Shown in pieces: positions 6,526-6,956 of a DNA stretch of 6,956 nucleotides. Origin of the DNA: Candidatus Fermentibacteraceae bacterium (lineage in GTDB: Bacteria; Fermentibacterota; Fermentibacteria; Fermentibacterales; JCC-6); assembly GCA_030596465.1 (NCBI GenBank), contig JAUVJW010000102.1, forward strand, positions 1-6,956, in the 5' to 3' direction. A program made the position numbers and the translations under genes. Numbering within the stretch: position 1 is the stretch's first letter; the number at the start of each line of letters is the position of its first letter. The notes under the pieces were generated by a model. The model had not been told where the DNA came from, searched no databases, and was given only the letters and a program-made list of their open reading frames with translations.

Positions 6526-6956
6526 TTGAAGGTAGCTCTGGTTTATCCCCGGTTCAAGTGGTTTGAGTACAATGGGCTTTCTGAGCCACTTGGTGTTCTG
6601 CATCTTGTCAGCGCTCTCCGGGAAGCCGGGCATGAGCCTGTTTATCTGGACTATTCATTCTGTTCGGAAATTACAGAACTGGATCACCTTGCTGAGGGTG
6701 CGGGAATAATCGCGGTTGCCATATCCGCCGCCGCGAAACTGGAAAGAGCTTCTTTTGTTACCGCGCATCTCAGAACGGTGGTTCCCAATGCCCTGTTCGT
6801 TGTTGGTGGAGCATATCCAAGTATTTTCGCCGACAAATCCATTGAGGGTACAGGTGCTGACCTTGCCATGCTTGGAGAAGCAGAAGAGGCAATAGTTGAA
6901 CTGGCTGACAGGGTGGAAAAGGGCGAGAATTACAAAGACATAAGAAATCTTGCTTA
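6526..6956 (+). CDS. B12-binding radical SAM-type protein (N-terminal part, 3' truncated)
   Basis: The frame starts at TTG 6526 behind a strong Shine-Dalgarno and stays open for 143 codons to the window edge. The product begins MKVALVYPRF, followed by EPLGVLHLVSALREAGHEP at about 22-40, which is the standard opening of the N-terminal cobalamin-binding Rossmann domain of B12-radical SAM proteins. FVVGGAYPS (about 92-100) and GADLAMLGEAEEAIVEL (about 111-127) match the later family blocks normally written GGxHPT and DxVxxGEGE. The DxHxxG motif of methionine synthase-like base-off binding is not seen, as in many members of this radical SAM class. The radical SAM core with its CxxxCxxC cluster should lie just beyond the window. 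Family members methylate, cyclise or rearrange unactivated carbon; substrates include bacteriochlorophyll precursors, hopanoids and peptides. The function here cannot be assigned. It may begin a new rightward operon. It is the same general type as the enzyme at the left edge. Confidence 0.88.
   Translation, partial: MKVALVYPRFKWFEYNGLSEPLGVLHLVSALREAGHEPVYLDYSFCSEITELDHLAEGAGIIAVAISAAAKLERASFVTAHLRTVVPNALFVVGGAYPSIFADKSIEGTGADLAMLGEAEEAIVELADRVEKGENYKDIRNLA

Noticed and set aside
6684..6869. Minus-strand open frame of 61 codons near the right edge
   Set aside because: It is antisense to the B12-binding domain gene, which has family motifs and a strong ribosome binding site.

Overview
The window looks like chromosomal DNA from an uncultured, probably Gram-negative bacterium. 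The GC content is moderate, the genes are tightly packed, and two genes start with TTG. One protein combines PEGA repeats with a formylglycine-generating-enzyme (FGE) fold, a pairing I associate with candidate phyla assembled from metagenomes. No phylum can be named from this sequence alone.

Layout. Bases 1-5221 hold a plus-strand run of four genes with junctions of +3, +2 and -1 nt, so they very probably share one transcript. In order they are the C-terminal part of a radical SAM enzyme (B12-binding type inferred), a membrane-anchored PEGA/FGE-fold protein, an AMP-forming acyl-CoA ligase of the long-chain type, and a polytopic Wzx-like flippase. The flippase meets a minus-strand gene tail to tail with a 9-nt overlap. 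That gene (5213-6274, minus) encodes a WbpG/PseA-type N-acetyl sugar amidotransferase. A 251-nt AT-rich divergent region (6275-6525) follows, with candidate promoters for both directions and a 7-bp inverted repeat. At 6526 a second B12-binding radical SAM-type gene begins with TTG behind a near-perfect Shine-Dalgarno sequence and runs off the right edge.

How the genes may work together. The flippase and sugar amidotransferase point to a cell-surface glycan such as an O-antigen, capsule or glycolipid carrying an acetamidino-type sugar. The acyl-CoA ligase and two cobalamin-type radical SAM enzymes suggest a lipid or difficult C-H/C-C chemistry side to the same pathway. The PEGA/FGE protein would sit on the outer face of the inner membrane, where flipped product emerges. 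The gene identities are well supported by motifs; the joint pathway is inference. I did not find RNA genes, insertion sequences, CRISPR arrays or convincing intrinsic terminators.
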